Below are positions 1 to 9,170 of a stretch of DNA of 64,000 nucleotides, one piece after another. Under the pieces are notes generated by a model. The model ran no database searches and had not been told where the DNA came from. It worked only from the letters and a program-made list of their open reading frames with translations. Position 1 is the first letter of the stretch, and each line of letters begins with the position of its first letter. This DNA is from Cyanodermella asteris (Eukaryota > Ascomycota > Lecanoromycetes > Ostropales > Stictidaceae), in the NCBI GenBank assembly GCA_900618795.1, contig UYJD01000014.1, forward strand, positions 694,930 to 758,929. The letters are read 5' to 3'. The position numbers and the translations under genes were made by a program.

Positions 1-2
1 AA

Positions 3-131
3 CAGGAGCAGGTCGAGGATGTCAGTAAGATCATTCTGGATCTTTGTGCAGAGAAGACAAGCGAAGGGTTGGCAACCAAGATTGGTAAGGCTCTTGACAG
101 CGCTGTTGCTGGTGCTTTCTCAGGCGTGTGA
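3..131 (+). CDS. 3' end of an unidentified gene (partial at left edge)
   Basis: An open frame enters from the left edge and runs for 42 codons to a TGA at 129-131. The visible tail is helical and amphipathic in character (contains VEDVSKIILDLCAEKT and KIGKALDSAVAGAF), with balanced charge and no low-complexity sequence, so it looks like a genuine protein C-terminus rather than chance. No family can be named from so short a piece. An overlapping frame that begins with ATG at 19 has a poorer composition and is probably a shadow. Confidence 0.45.
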   Translation, partial: QEQVEDVSKIILDLCAEKTSEGLATKIGKALDSAVAGAFSGV

Positions 132-605
132 GTCAGCATCCGTATGCTGGGACTTGTTGTGGACGGCTACAGCGTGCAATTTACAGCTATACGCATCTTC
201 AGCATGCAATTCTGGGTGTCCTTAATAGCTCGCGTAGTGTTACGCCCAAGTCAAGTTAGCTTTGCGGTCGTGTCAAAGCCCCGACGCCCTCGGAACACCG
301 CAGGTCACCCCAGGTTTACCGACCACAACGCCCATCCAAAACTTTATTGCACAACTGCACGATCCCTGTTGTATAGATACTCGGACTGCGCACTCGCTTC
401 AACTTCGTGTCCGGGATTCCGGACTCTTGACGCGACTACATGCGCTGTCACGTACAATACGTCCTCGTTATGACCGAACCTATATCTCAAAGCTGTTCTC
501 CGAATCCCCTTCTCGATACATATCTGCTGCTTTCGCTTTTTGCCCAGGTCTAATAGTGTATCTTTGATCCTTATTAATTGTTTGCCTGTGTCAATTCCTA
601 TTGAC
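132..605. other. intergenic, no feature recognised
   Basis: Short open frames exist on the plus strand, but they are rich in Arg/Ser/Thr, lack domain character and overlap each other. I see no gene, RNA or repeat here. Confidence 0.5.
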
Positions 606-656
606 CTTACCTTACCTGACCCATCCTTACCTGACCTATCTTGATCTTACCTAAAC
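604..656. repeat. short degenerate TTACCTGAC-type direct repeats
   Basis: The pentamer TTACC occurs four times in about 50 bp, two of them as CTTACCTGAC, just upstream of the first ATG of the P450 relic at 680. It could be a decayed leader or promoter. The function is unknown. Confidence 0.4.
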
Positions 657-679
657 AGACCAGCCTCGCCACCATTACG

Positions 680-2437
680 ATGCTGGATGGGATCTCAGTC
701 ACACTCAGATTGGCACTCGCCTGTCTAGGACTCATCATAGTCCATCACCTCGTCACCTCCCTCCTACAGACCCGAAAGATCAAGCATTCCCCCCTCGCCA
801 CCCGGCTGGCCCTTGATCGGCTCCCTACCCGCCATTCTCCCGGCCGTCGCCTCAAAAAGCCAGCACCTACTCTTCAACGAATGGGCGCGAAAATACGGCG
901 AGATAGTCCGCATCAGAGCCGGCCCAATAAGCCAATACATGCTCCAACTCGGACCGCGCCGTCAAAGAGATCTTCGACCGACACTCCAACGTCACCATAG
1001 AGCGTCCACGCTGGATCATGGCAGGCCGAACTTCCTCTGCAACGACACGAAACGTATTAACTGCTCAACGGCAGCAAATCCGCGATGGCGGAAACGGAGA
1101 AGGTTGGTCGCGAGCGGAATGACGAACCCGGCGCGAGCGGATGCCGGCCTTGGTGTTTCTCAAACTACGAGGACCGCGCGGTTCCTGGCACGAGCCGCAG
1201 AGGTGCGAGGTGGGCGGGGATGATGCGGCGATCCATCTTGCTTGCGTTGAAAACCGGTACGTGTACTCGGACTTTCTCGTCGATTGTGTTCGGGGATGGA
1301 CGTCGCCGACGAACGGGACCGTGTCATCGATTACATATCCGAGACGGGATTGGATCAGATACTGGCCACTTTTACCGGGTAGGCACATTGTCGATTCTCT
1401 CCCCTTTCTGCACAAGTTGCCCGCTCTGGCTCAAGGCGTGGGAAACCCCTGCTCGGGAAAACTACAGACGGGCAGTGGCGTGGGGAATGGAGCGCGCTCG
1501 GAGGATCAAGCACGGCCTGGTACGCAATGCGGTGCACGACTCCTTCCTGCTGAAAGTCATCGAGGCTGAAAAGCTGCTTGGGTTCGAGGATCTCGAGGAA
1601 GCGTCCTTCTTGTCCTTGGAATTGATAGTCGCCGCGGCGGATACCAGCGCTATTACAACCTGGTCCTTTCTCGAAGCGATGCTACGATACCCGGACGTGC
1701 GGAGGAAGGCTCAAGCCAAGATTGACGCTGTGGTGCAAAATCGTCTGCCAGTATGGGAGGGCGTGGAGAAGATACCGTATATCAAATGTATGACGAAGGA
1801 GACCTGGCGCTGGAGACCGCCCGTCGCACTCGGCAAGTTCGTACGCCTTTGTGAACAGTGAAGGTCTTCGTCGGCTTCCAACCCTCTTCAGGTCATCTTC
1901 ACGTCACGACCACCGACATCCAATACGGACCCTACACTATCCCATCGGGATCCCGCGTACACCTCAACGCATGGGCCATCCAACATGATCCGAATCGGCA
2001 TTCAGACCCGGACGACTTCATTCCCGAGCGTTACGCCGATGACTTGACCGCGACCATGCAGAGCATCAACTCTGCCGACGTTGCGAAACGGGACCACTTT
2101 GCCTTTGGCTCCGGGAGGCGAGTGTACCCCGGATATCACGTCGCCGAACGGTAGCCATGTGTGGCGATGATGAGAATTCCTGTGGGCTTTTGGTGCGGTG
2201 CCGGCGCAAGATGCCAGGATGCCGCTTGATAGTGCGGATTTCCGGGGTGATATGCCAGGGACGGCAAGGTAGGAGATGCCAGTGAACTTGAAGCTGAGCA
2301 GTTTGGAGAGGGAAAGGGTTATTGGTAGGGAGGTGCGGGAGGCATATGAGAGGAGAGGGCCAATGGTGAGTGATGAGATTGGGGATCGAATCTTGTTTTG
2401 GCGACCAGCTGACAAACGGCAGGATACCCTAAGCTAA
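680..2437 (+). pseudogene. cytochrome P450 relic
   Basis: Pieces of a microsomal P450 lie in order but in several frames. They are an N-terminal signal-anchor helix (from ATG 680), the Pro-rich hinge PPGWPLIGSLP (about 796-828), the segment around KYGEIVRIRAGP, an I-helix AADTS (about 1632-1648), the K-helix ExxR as KETWRWRPP (about 1795-1820), the PERF-region analogue FIPERYADD (about 2018-2045), the haem loop FGSGRRVYPG (about 2104-2133) and a C-terminal piece SLERERVIGREVREAY (to about 2355, stop 2437). The frame changes at least four times without plausible introns. The absolutely conserved haem-ligand Cys is replaced by Tyr. Both features argue for a dead gene. The subfamily is not assignable, though the layout resembles fungal secondary-metabolism P450s of the CYP64/OrdA kind. 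It may still be transcribed. Confidence 0.85.
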
Positions 2438-2610
2438 GTTCGCTTCGATCGTTTGCTATTCTCGTTGTCGGGCGGGCGGGACAATCACTGCGATGGAACT
2501 GACAAGAATCCCGACTATTGCAATTGAGCTGAAGAAATCTGTGCAAACCGACGGAAGTAAGAGGGTCGAATCATAGCTTAGTCTCGGTTTGAGGCGATTG
2601 ACTTTATCGT

Positions 2611-5076
2611 TCAGACTATCTCCAAGTCATCGTCACTGTCGGGCTTTCCCAAATCTCCGTTTGGCAAACTATCTCGGCCAGCCACCTTGATACCCCGAGA
2701 CGTGACAAATCTTGTCTTCTTCTTTGTCGTACCATCTTTGGCCTTATCACCGAGCCTACTCAGCTTTCTTTTTAGAGGACTCAACTGGACATCCGCGGCT
2801 CTTCCTCCATGCAGACCAAGCTCTTTTGCATCCTTTGGTCTTTTATTCTCTTCGGCTTGGCTGCGTGGACGGGCAGATGAGGTGCCTACAAGACCCTCGT
2901 CGCCGCCACCGCCGCCGTGTTTCGACATGTATTCGGCACCAGCGCCGCGACCAGATTTGCCAAGTTCCCTGGCCAGATCCCGTTCCTTCTCTCTGGCAGC
3001 TAGTAACTTGCGAGTCTGCTCTTTTGATCCACCTCTTGATGCTTCAAAGTCGAGCAGACTTGCAGCGCTGCGACCGAATCCGAAGCCGTCACCTCTACCA
3101 CCTGGACCGAGCCCCGCTGAGATATAATATGCAGACTGCGCAGTCCGGTCATACTTCAGTTCATTGGGATCTTCTTTCTCTTTCTTCTTGCTCCAGCCAC
3201 CTCTTCCTCTCCCTCTTGTGCCTCCGTTCTTGGTGAAGTCACCGCCTCCCTGCGCGTCCATTCTCACAGACCGCATCCGTTCGACATTCATCTCGACATG
3301 AAACTCGCAAAATTCATGCTTCGCTTTGTCGACCCACGTTCCACACTGGTGTCCATTCTTTTTGACTGCTTTACACCAGCCGATATCGCTGCTGACACCG
3401 ATCTCCAGGATAGTGTCGTCGCTGCTTCCTAGCTTCATGCTCCAGCGATTGGTGTCCAGCCTTCCAGGAGGTGGCGGCATGATCCCAGGATTCATGATAG
3501 CGATGACCGTCCCGGGTGTGAGCATGCGCCAGCGCGTGTAGCCGGTGCCAAAGAGATACATATCAACAGACCATTGCAGACAGGGAGATACGAGAGTGAA
3601 GATCATGTACTTTTTCTGGTCGTTGAGCGATGCCGCTTCCGCTGCGGCGGCAGATGTCTGCATTCTCGTGTCATCGTGAGTTTGAGGCCCGCCCCAGTGA
3701 TCGAGTGGCGGTGACTTGCTACCAATGACGGCAAAGACCACGAAGTCTTCATCCGGCGGAGCAACCTCGTCTGGGAGCTCCCAGTCTGGAGCCTTTATGT
3801 GGCGAAGCATAGACGTTAGTGGCACATGAGTCTTGCCAGAAAGCGTCCGCTCAAGAAACGAGTGTGGCAGAATGCGTCGGTTTAGAGGCGTAGAGGATAT
3901 AGGCTCGAAGAGCGAAGTGTCTTCCGTCCTGTCCGTAGCACGTTGGCTAACATGAGCTGCATCGTCTGGTGTTTCACGATTCTGGGTCTTGTCCATGTTT
4001 CTGGACTTTAGAAAGGATGACTTTCGTTTTTCCAGTCCTTGGCTGACAGGTCGGGACTCCTGCTCCTGACTTGCAAGTCGTTTCGTGCTGTTGCTCCTGC
4101 CGATGGTGCCCCCTGCTCTTGATACGGCACTCTCATCTTTCTCATATCTCTGTGCGGCCTTGTGCGGATCTCTTGCGGCGTTCATGATTTGCTCTCTCGA
4201 AAAAGAGGTCGGTTGCCTGCCAGATCCAGTCCGTGTCAGAGTGACTTTCGTTTCTTCCGCCTGTTTCTTGAATGCTTCCATCTCCTCCTTCTGTATGCCA
4301 AATCCCGCGCTGCGCTGCTGTCTCAATGCGTCCGATCGAGCCTTGCCCTGCAGTTTCTCCTTCTCCTTCTCCCTCCTCTCTGCCATCCGCTCGTTGAATG
4401 ATTTCCCCGGAGCTGATATGTTTGAAGTCACGGTCCTCGTTGCGTTACGCAGGGTGTCCGAACCTCCGCGTCTCTGTTCTGTGGGTGGCCTTCGTAGCGA
4501 GACATCCGCACCTGACCTACCTTTGTCGATGCCGAGCAGAACTCTGCCAGGCGATCTCTGGTCATGCTCCGGAATGGGGCGTCTCTTTGTAGGCGACAGC
4601 GGAACTTGGAGCTCGACGGCAGACTTGGATCGCATAATTGCCCTCGCGGCGGGATCTGTACTGAAAGCACCACCAGTGCGCCCCATATCCCTAGCTTCAA
4701 GAGCTGAGCCCGTTCGTGAACCAGGTTGGCTTCCAGTGAGACCCGAAGTAGAGGAGACATCATTGTCAAGATCCGACCCAAGACCTGTAGCCCGCGCCGC
4801 CCTCTTGCTCTGCAATTTTTTAAGCTTTAATTTCGCCTGGATAGCCTGCAGCTGCAATTGCAGCGTCTCTTCGTCCTCTTCGTCCTCTTCAAATCGATCG
4901 TCGCTGGCGCCATGCCGCATGCCTTCTCTAGCTGCTGTCTTGTACCGAGCTTTCGTTGGAGACGGTGATGTCTGGCGATCACGCCGCTGAAGAATCTCTT
5001 GATATTTCCTTCTGCCACTGGGCGAACTCAGGAGAGCTTGTGCCGGCGACTTGGGAGGCCACTCGGGCTCCAACAT
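2611..5076 (-). CDS. mcm10: Mcm10 DNA replication initiation factor
   Basis: Single-exon gene of 821 aa. Mcm10 is a chromatin-bound scaffold that activates the CMG helicase and recruits DNA polymerase alpha-primase in S phase. The sequence shows an acidic and coiled-coil-like N-terminus (EEDEEDEETLQLQLQAIQAK near residue 65) and a disordered basic region to about residue 400. The conserved OB-fold follows (about 405-560, with WELPDEVAPPDEDFVVFAVIG and LFGTGYTRWRMLTPGTVIAI). Next comes the Mcm10 zinc finger, a C-x9-C-x11-C-x2-H arrangement near 566-592 (GWCKAVKKNGHQCGTW, then HEFCEFHVE). The lysine-rich C-terminal region contains KKKTRFVTSRGIKV and ends in an acidic tail. The ATG at 5076 is the first Met and gives a full-length protein. 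The promoter carries a cluster of ACGCG cores (separate entry). The overall length is usual for filamentous fungi. Confidence 0.93.
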   Translation of the reverse strand: MLEPEWPPKSPAQALLSSPSGRRKYQEILQRRDRQTSPSPTKARYKTAAREGMRHGASDDRFEEDEEDEETLQLQLQAIQAKLKLKKLQSKRAARATGLGSDLDNDVSSTSGLTGSQPGSRTGSALEARDMGRTGGAFSTDPAARAIMRSKSAVELQVPLSPTKRRPIPEHDQRSPGRVLLGIDKGRSGADVSLRRPPTEQRRGGSDTLRNATRTVTSNISAPGKSFNERMAERREKEKEKLQGKARSDALRQQRSAGFGIQKEEMEAFKKQAEETKVTLTRTGSGRQPTSFSREQIMNAARDPHKAAQRYEKDESAVSRAGGTIGRSNSTKRLASQEQESRPVSQGLEKRKSSFLKSRNMDKTQNRETPDDAAHVSQRATDRTEDTSLFEPISSTPLNRRILPHSFLERTLSGKTHVPLTSMLRHIKAPDWELPDEVAPPDEDFVVFAVIGSKSPPLDHWGGPQTHDDTRMQTSAAAAEAASLNDQKKYMIFTLVSPCLQWSVDMYLFGTGYTRWRMLTPGTVIAIMNPGIMPPPPGRLDTNRWSMKLGSSDDTILEIGVSSDIGWCKAVKKNGHQCGTWVDKAKHEFCEFHVEMNVERMRSVRMDAQGGGDFTKNGGTRGRGRGGWSKKKEKEDPNELKYDRTAQSAYYISAGLGPGGRGDGFGFGRSAASLLDFEASRGGSKEQTRKLLAAREKERDLARELGKSGRGAGAEYMSKHGGGGGDEGLVGTSSARPRSQAEENKRPKDAKELGLHGGRAADVQLSPLKRKLSRLGDKAKDGTTKKKTRFVTSRGIKVAGRDSLPNGDLGKPDSDDDLEIV

Positions 5077-5187
5077 TACTTCTCAACCACGCATGAGCCC
5101 TTCGCCGAGCCAAACACAACGTTAGTCGTGTGAAGAGCCGTATACAATAATTGACGTCTGGCGGCACAGGTGTTGGCCCCGGGCGGG

Positions 5188-5224
5188 TCGCGTGGTGCTG
5201 GCCGCAAACCGCGTCGCAGACGCG
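5188..5224. promoter_or_regulatory. cluster of three ACGCG (MCB-like) cores upstream of mcm10
   Basis: ACGCG cores lie at 5188-5193 (as ACGCGA on the minus strand), 5210-5214 (minus strand) and 5220-5224 (plus strand), about 110-150 bp before the mcm10 ATG. ACGCG is the core of the MluI cell-cycle box bound by MBF/DSC1 in yeasts, which drives G1/S transcription of replication genes. A role here is an inference from motif, spacing and gene function. The stretch is also GC-rich, which raises the chance frequency. Confidence 0.45.
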
Positions 5225-5605
5225 CTCATTGGCTGCCCGAGCTCATTTCCTTGGAACTGATGCTCCAACGTTGATGGAGTTCCAGAGCTTGCAGCAAAGC
5301 GACCAGTGGATGTCTACTACTGTACTACACTTGCTTGACCATCGCAGCGTTTCTTTTAATTCATCGTCTAGCAGCTACTCGCTGAGTAGGTGAACGCCAG
5401 TCACGTCTGCGCATCACTTGAGAGGCAGCGTTTTGGGAACAAGGCATTCAATGAGCTCGCAAATTCATCTTCTTAGATTTCAGTTGTGTTTGTTTCTTTT
5501 GTTCTTAATTTCTTCGACCGACTGCCTTCTGTTACGAAATCATTCTGTGAGCACGAGAATTGTGTCAACCCAGGCGCCTGCCACGGCGATTTTCCCAACC
5601 AGTGT

Positions 5606-6318
5606 CTAAGCCAGTCGTTCTTGATGCTGTGAGCTAGACAGATCACAAATTTTCTCTTGTATGTAAAGAGCAACAAACGTCCTCCGAACTAGCCCTGATG
5701 TTATGCGACGGGCCTCAAGGGTTTTGTAAAATCTTGGATCATCCATCAATATGGGAATCAAATCAAAGCCAACAACTCCTAGTATTTCCTGCATCCCCCA
5801 TTCCCGGGTGTAGGCGGTACCATTGTAACCCCAATTTTTGTTGATAGCAAGTCCGCTCAAAGTGAGCTTGACTGAAATAGATGCCCACAGAAGAGGGCCT
5901 CAATGGACCCAAATACTTTTAGATCGCCCTTGAAAGAGAACTCCAGTCTTGTGCTCGCCAGCAAAATCAAATCGACGCAAAAATCCTTCCCGTGGTCCCG
6001 TAACAACTTGTCGTAAATGTCGCAATAAAAAAAGGAAAAAGATGCATTAAAGACCCTCCCGTGATCGCCGTGAAGTCTGAAAATTTGCCCGGCATACCAG
6101 TCGGATATTACCCATCTGTTGGACGTGATTGCTCCGATAGATGGCTGTGATGAGCAACACAGCAAGCGCAACGTTCTGAGTGTGTGTAGGCCCAGGTATT
6201 CCCTGCGATGACGGAACGATTTGGTAAAAATTGGCTGTGAGTTGCGCGAGGCACTAGTATCGTAAACAGCCGTGGTCTGAAGTTTTGTGCAAGAAAGAAA
6301 GGTTTGCCAGTAATTCAA
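5606..6318 (-). CDS. possible hypothetical gene or decayed gene in an AT-richer patch
   Basis: Two abutting minus-strand open frames look more protein-like than the local background. One is 153 codons from ATG 6318 (with DWYAGQIFRLHGDHGRVF and HGKDFCVDLILLASTRLEF) and is followed in another frame by about 84 codons (with NWGYNGTAYTREWGMQEILG and RITSGLVRRTFVALYIQ). The joint near 5860 would need a frame change or a small intron that I cannot place. The patch is visibly richer in A/T than its flanks. I recognise no family. It could be a two-exon lineage gene, a relic, or chance. Confidence 0.25.
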
Positions 6319-6382
6319 GTTGCCTCAGCCGTGCAGACAGGGCGCAACTCGAATGTTGGACAACCCCGAATGACACACTGTT

Positions 6383-7957
6383 TCAAGCAACAGTAGCCTG
6401 ACTGTACATTGACTGAGTAACACCTCCGCATGACAAGCACTTGTAGGCGCGGTGAAGCTCGCACCAGCCAACTTCGAGCTGAGCCGCATATTGCGCGGTG
6501 TAGTCCACGCCGACAAAGTTGTGTCTCTGCCAGGTATGGGCTCCCTTCTGCCTCGTCTCACAGACATAGCCTGGCCCATACAAAGGACTATTTCGAGTGT
6601 AGACCAACTGTCCATCGCAGGTCATCGCCGTATTGCGGCCCGGGTATTCAGGGTAGACCACTTGATGGCCGAATGAATGTTGCGAGGCCATAGGATAGAT
6701 GGGGGTTACACTGGCGCTGTTGTAATACTCTGGGGTGCTTGCGTGAGTTGGTCCAGCAGACGGCGGCGACAGACTGCGGATTTGCGGCCACTGAATATCA
6801 GCCGCGGCTGGCAGACGAACGTGCTCGTAGGAGGCATGACCAGTGTCGAAGCCCGGCGACGCGCGGGTTGGCGGCGAGATCGGGGTGGATGACAGCATAC
6901 TGCGAAAGCTCGTGTTAATGGGGTTGAGTTTGAGTTGTTCAAGACTCAAATCATTGGACACGCTGGTTTTCAAGGCACTATACTCTTCCCATCTGGAGAA
7001 CCAGGCCCGCACGCCGTTCGAGTCCTTCCAATCAACGTGCAACTGCCAGCGAATGTCGTGCAGCCAGTCCATCTCGCGAGCATTGAGCTCGTTGACGGGG
7101 AGCTGGCTGACCTCAGCCCAGCTGCGATTCTGGAAAGTATTGTCGTCGAGGAACTTGCTCGCCAACATCAAAGCAACGGTCAAATGGTGGTACAGGTTGT
7201 TCGAGTGGCGGTGAGGAAAGTCGGCGCGGCCAGAACGGCGTTTGATGCGATCCGAGAGATAGTGAAGAGCCAGCAGGAGCGTTGCGCTCGGCAATCGCGT
7301 TGAGGTCAACACGCTCTGGACGTACTTGCGGAATTTCTTGTCCACAGGAACGGTGGATGGCTGGATCAGGCGGGCAAAATCGACTGTCGACAGATCATAT
7401 CTGGCAACGAAGGGTGACCACATTCCTGAAGTCATCTGCGTGACAAAGTCCACCATCAATTCCATATCATAGTCGAGCTCTGCAGCAACTCCGCCTGAGC
7501 TCTTCTCCTGCTTGTTGGCCTGAACCGGCTGCTCGCGTGTATGGTTGTGAGCCCCATGGTGATGGTGCTGCTGCTGCTGTTGATCGGGCACCCGGATTGG
7601 AGGTAGCACAGGCGCAGCCACGGGTCCATACGGGTTCTCGCGTTGAGCAATCGGAAAGCTTGGCCTGACCTGCTGTACCATTGCCTCCTCATAGCGTGCG
7701 CGGCGCTCAGCCTGCGACGACTGGAAGTAGGGCTCGTTGACGTAGAATGAGCCCGGGTAGGAGTATTGGTCGTGCGAAGGGTGCATGGCTTGCGCTTGAC
7801 CCTTGCTCGCGTAGGTGTACGGCTCATAAAATTCGGGCGGCGTCAATGGCAAATGACGTGGGTGATTGAAGGCCGGCATCTTTGAAGTGGTACTGCGAGA
7901 TTTGTGAAGATGGTCCAGAAAGGAGAGAGCAGGAGGCACTTGGGACATGGTTAGCAC
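6383..7957 (-). CDS. Pho85-type (PHO80/Clg1-like) cyclin
   Basis: Single-exon frame of 524 aa. Clg1/Pcl-type cyclins activate Pho85-family CDKs that couple nutrient status to growth, glycogen and autophagy. A disordered N-terminus with a Gln/His run (residues about 125-140) precedes a cyclin box at about 165-310. The box is recognised by ELMVDFVTQMTSGMW, FRKYVQSVLTSTRLPSATLL, HHLTVALMLASKFLDDNTF and the closing NELNAREMDWLHDIRWQLHV, where the LAxKFLDDN and N-x-x-E helix patterns are characteristic. The C-terminal half is disordered and rich in Ser, Pro and Tyr. The translation start is uncertain. ATG 7957, ATG 7948 and an internal ATG near residue 27 (MPAFNHPRHLPL) are all possible, and only the non-conserved tip would change. 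A long CT-rich leader lies upstream. The CDK partner is inferred from the family, not shown here. Confidence 0.85.
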   Translation of the reverse strand: MLTMSQVPPALSFLDHLHKSRSTTSKMPAFNHPRHLPLTPPEFYEPYTYASKGQAQAMHPSHDQYSYPGSFYVNEPYFQSSQAERRARYEEAMVQQVRPSFPIAQRENPYGPVAAPVLPPIRVPDQQQQQHHHHGAHNHTREQPVQANKQEKSSGGVAAELDYDMELMVDFVTQMTSGMWSPFVARYDLSTVDFARLIQPSTVPVDKKFRKYVQSVLTSTRLPSATLLLALHYLSDRIKRRSGRADFPHRHSNNLYHHLTVALMLASKFLDDNTFQNRSWAEVSQLPVNELNAREMDWLHDIRWQLHVDWKDSNGVRAWFSRWEEYSALKTSVSNDLSLEQLKLNPINTSFRSMLSSTPISPPTRASPGFDTGHASYEHVRLPAAADIQWPQIRSLSPPSAGPTHASTPEYYNSASVTPIYPMASQHSFGHQVVYPEYPGRNTAMTCDGQLVYTRNSPLYGPGYVCETRQKGAHTWQRHNFVGVDYTAQYAAQLEVGWCELHRAYKCLSCGGVTQSMYSQATVA

Positions 7958-9140
7958 GATTGAGCTTCAATCAGCAAGTCCGAGCAGCGGAAGGCTACCT
8001 TGTGATCCCGAAACCCGGTAGGGCTACTCCCCGCGGAGCGCCTCGGAGAATATCTGCCTTCGCTTTTTCAACACAAGGCCATCCGGTTCGAGGATCAGGT
8101 GATCTTGGGCACGTTTAACAGCGTGGCAGAAGACTGGTCGTGTATCTATCGGTCGTGTCGTGAGGAAAGTCGTCAAATAAAAAAAGGCAGATCGCTTTAA
8201 CAAAAACGCTCAGGTTGAATTGTACGCAGCTGGAAGACAAAGATATTGCCGATGAGAGAGTGTCAGATGTCCGGCCGGTGTGAAAGAAGGTGGTGCTGAG
8301 TCGAAAACAGCTGTGACAAGTTGGTTGAGGAGAGGACTGGTGTCTCGTGTGGCTGTTGTGAGTCGAAGTGACGCGCGACAGCCGCCTGCAAACTTAGTAA
8401 AAAGCTCACTGGATCTTTGGAGGTGGCTGAGAAAGGACAGCCGGAGGAAAGCGTGTCGAGAAGCCGAGTCAAAAGTGATATTGTGGTGAGTGAGCCCTTT
8501 TTGGAAGACTCAAAGCAGGGCACGGTCTGCCATGGCGACGGTGAGCCGATTTTGAATCACTGCATACCGACAGCAGGTGTAAGAAGCAGTCGATAGTAGG
8601 CGTCCGACGTCGAACAAGGGTGTTGAAAAACGGGCGAGGTCTTTAACGGGTCGACCAGACTGACTGCAAAGCGATCCGCAGGACCGAGCAGGGCAGTGAA
8701 CAGGCGAGACGAAATGGCAGTAACGAGTCGAGAGGAGCACACAATACAGCCGAAATGTGCGATGGTGACTGGGCGGGAGTGTCGAGGAAGGGAGGGAGGC
8801 GATGGGGTGGATGGAGAGAGAGATGAAGAGAGGAAATGCGAGCTGCGTTGGGGAAAGTGAAGGCGGCAAGGGAGAGAAGAGACGCAGTGAGAGAGATTGC
8901 TGCGACGCAATTGGCACCCGCGCGGAAAGGCGGCCGCACACTCTGCAAACTCGTTGCACTACCTCGCCAATTCTCCTCGCCAGAGCTTCAATCCCTTCGC
9001 GACGGGGTCTTGTTCGCTTGACTGCGGGCGTAAGACTGTCCACAATATCGGCTGTGTCTGTACTGTGTTTCGAACTCAACTACTTTGAGAAAGCGCACAA
9101 ACAGGCTACGAGTAGAAAGTATGTCGCAGAGTACCTGCAC
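7958..9140. other. presumed 5' leader/promoter of the cyclin gene
   Basis: No convincing coding sequence. The minus strand (sense for the cyclin) is strongly pyrimidine-rich at about 8760-8900, the base pattern commonly seen near fungal promoters and long leaders. The open frames here (for example on the minus strand at 8510-9079) are Ser/Pro/Leu-rich products of that base bias, not genes. Confidence 0.5.
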
Positions 9141-9141
9141 A

Positions 9142-9170
9142 GGTACACACACACACACGCAAACACACGT
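9142..9170. repeat. CA/TG microsatellite
   Basis: An interrupted (CA)n tract about 28 bp long (ACACACACACAC followed by GCAAACACACG). It sits at the point where pyrimidine richness switches from the minus to the plus strand. Confidence 0.7.

Noticed and set aside
4085-4990. 301-codon plus-strand open frame
   Set aside because: It lies entirely antisense to mcm10 and mirrors its codon bias.
8510-9079. 189-codon minus-strand open frame upstream of the cyclin
   Set aside because: Its Ser/Pro/Leu richness follows from the CT-rich strand, and three overlapping frames show the same. More likely leader sequence.
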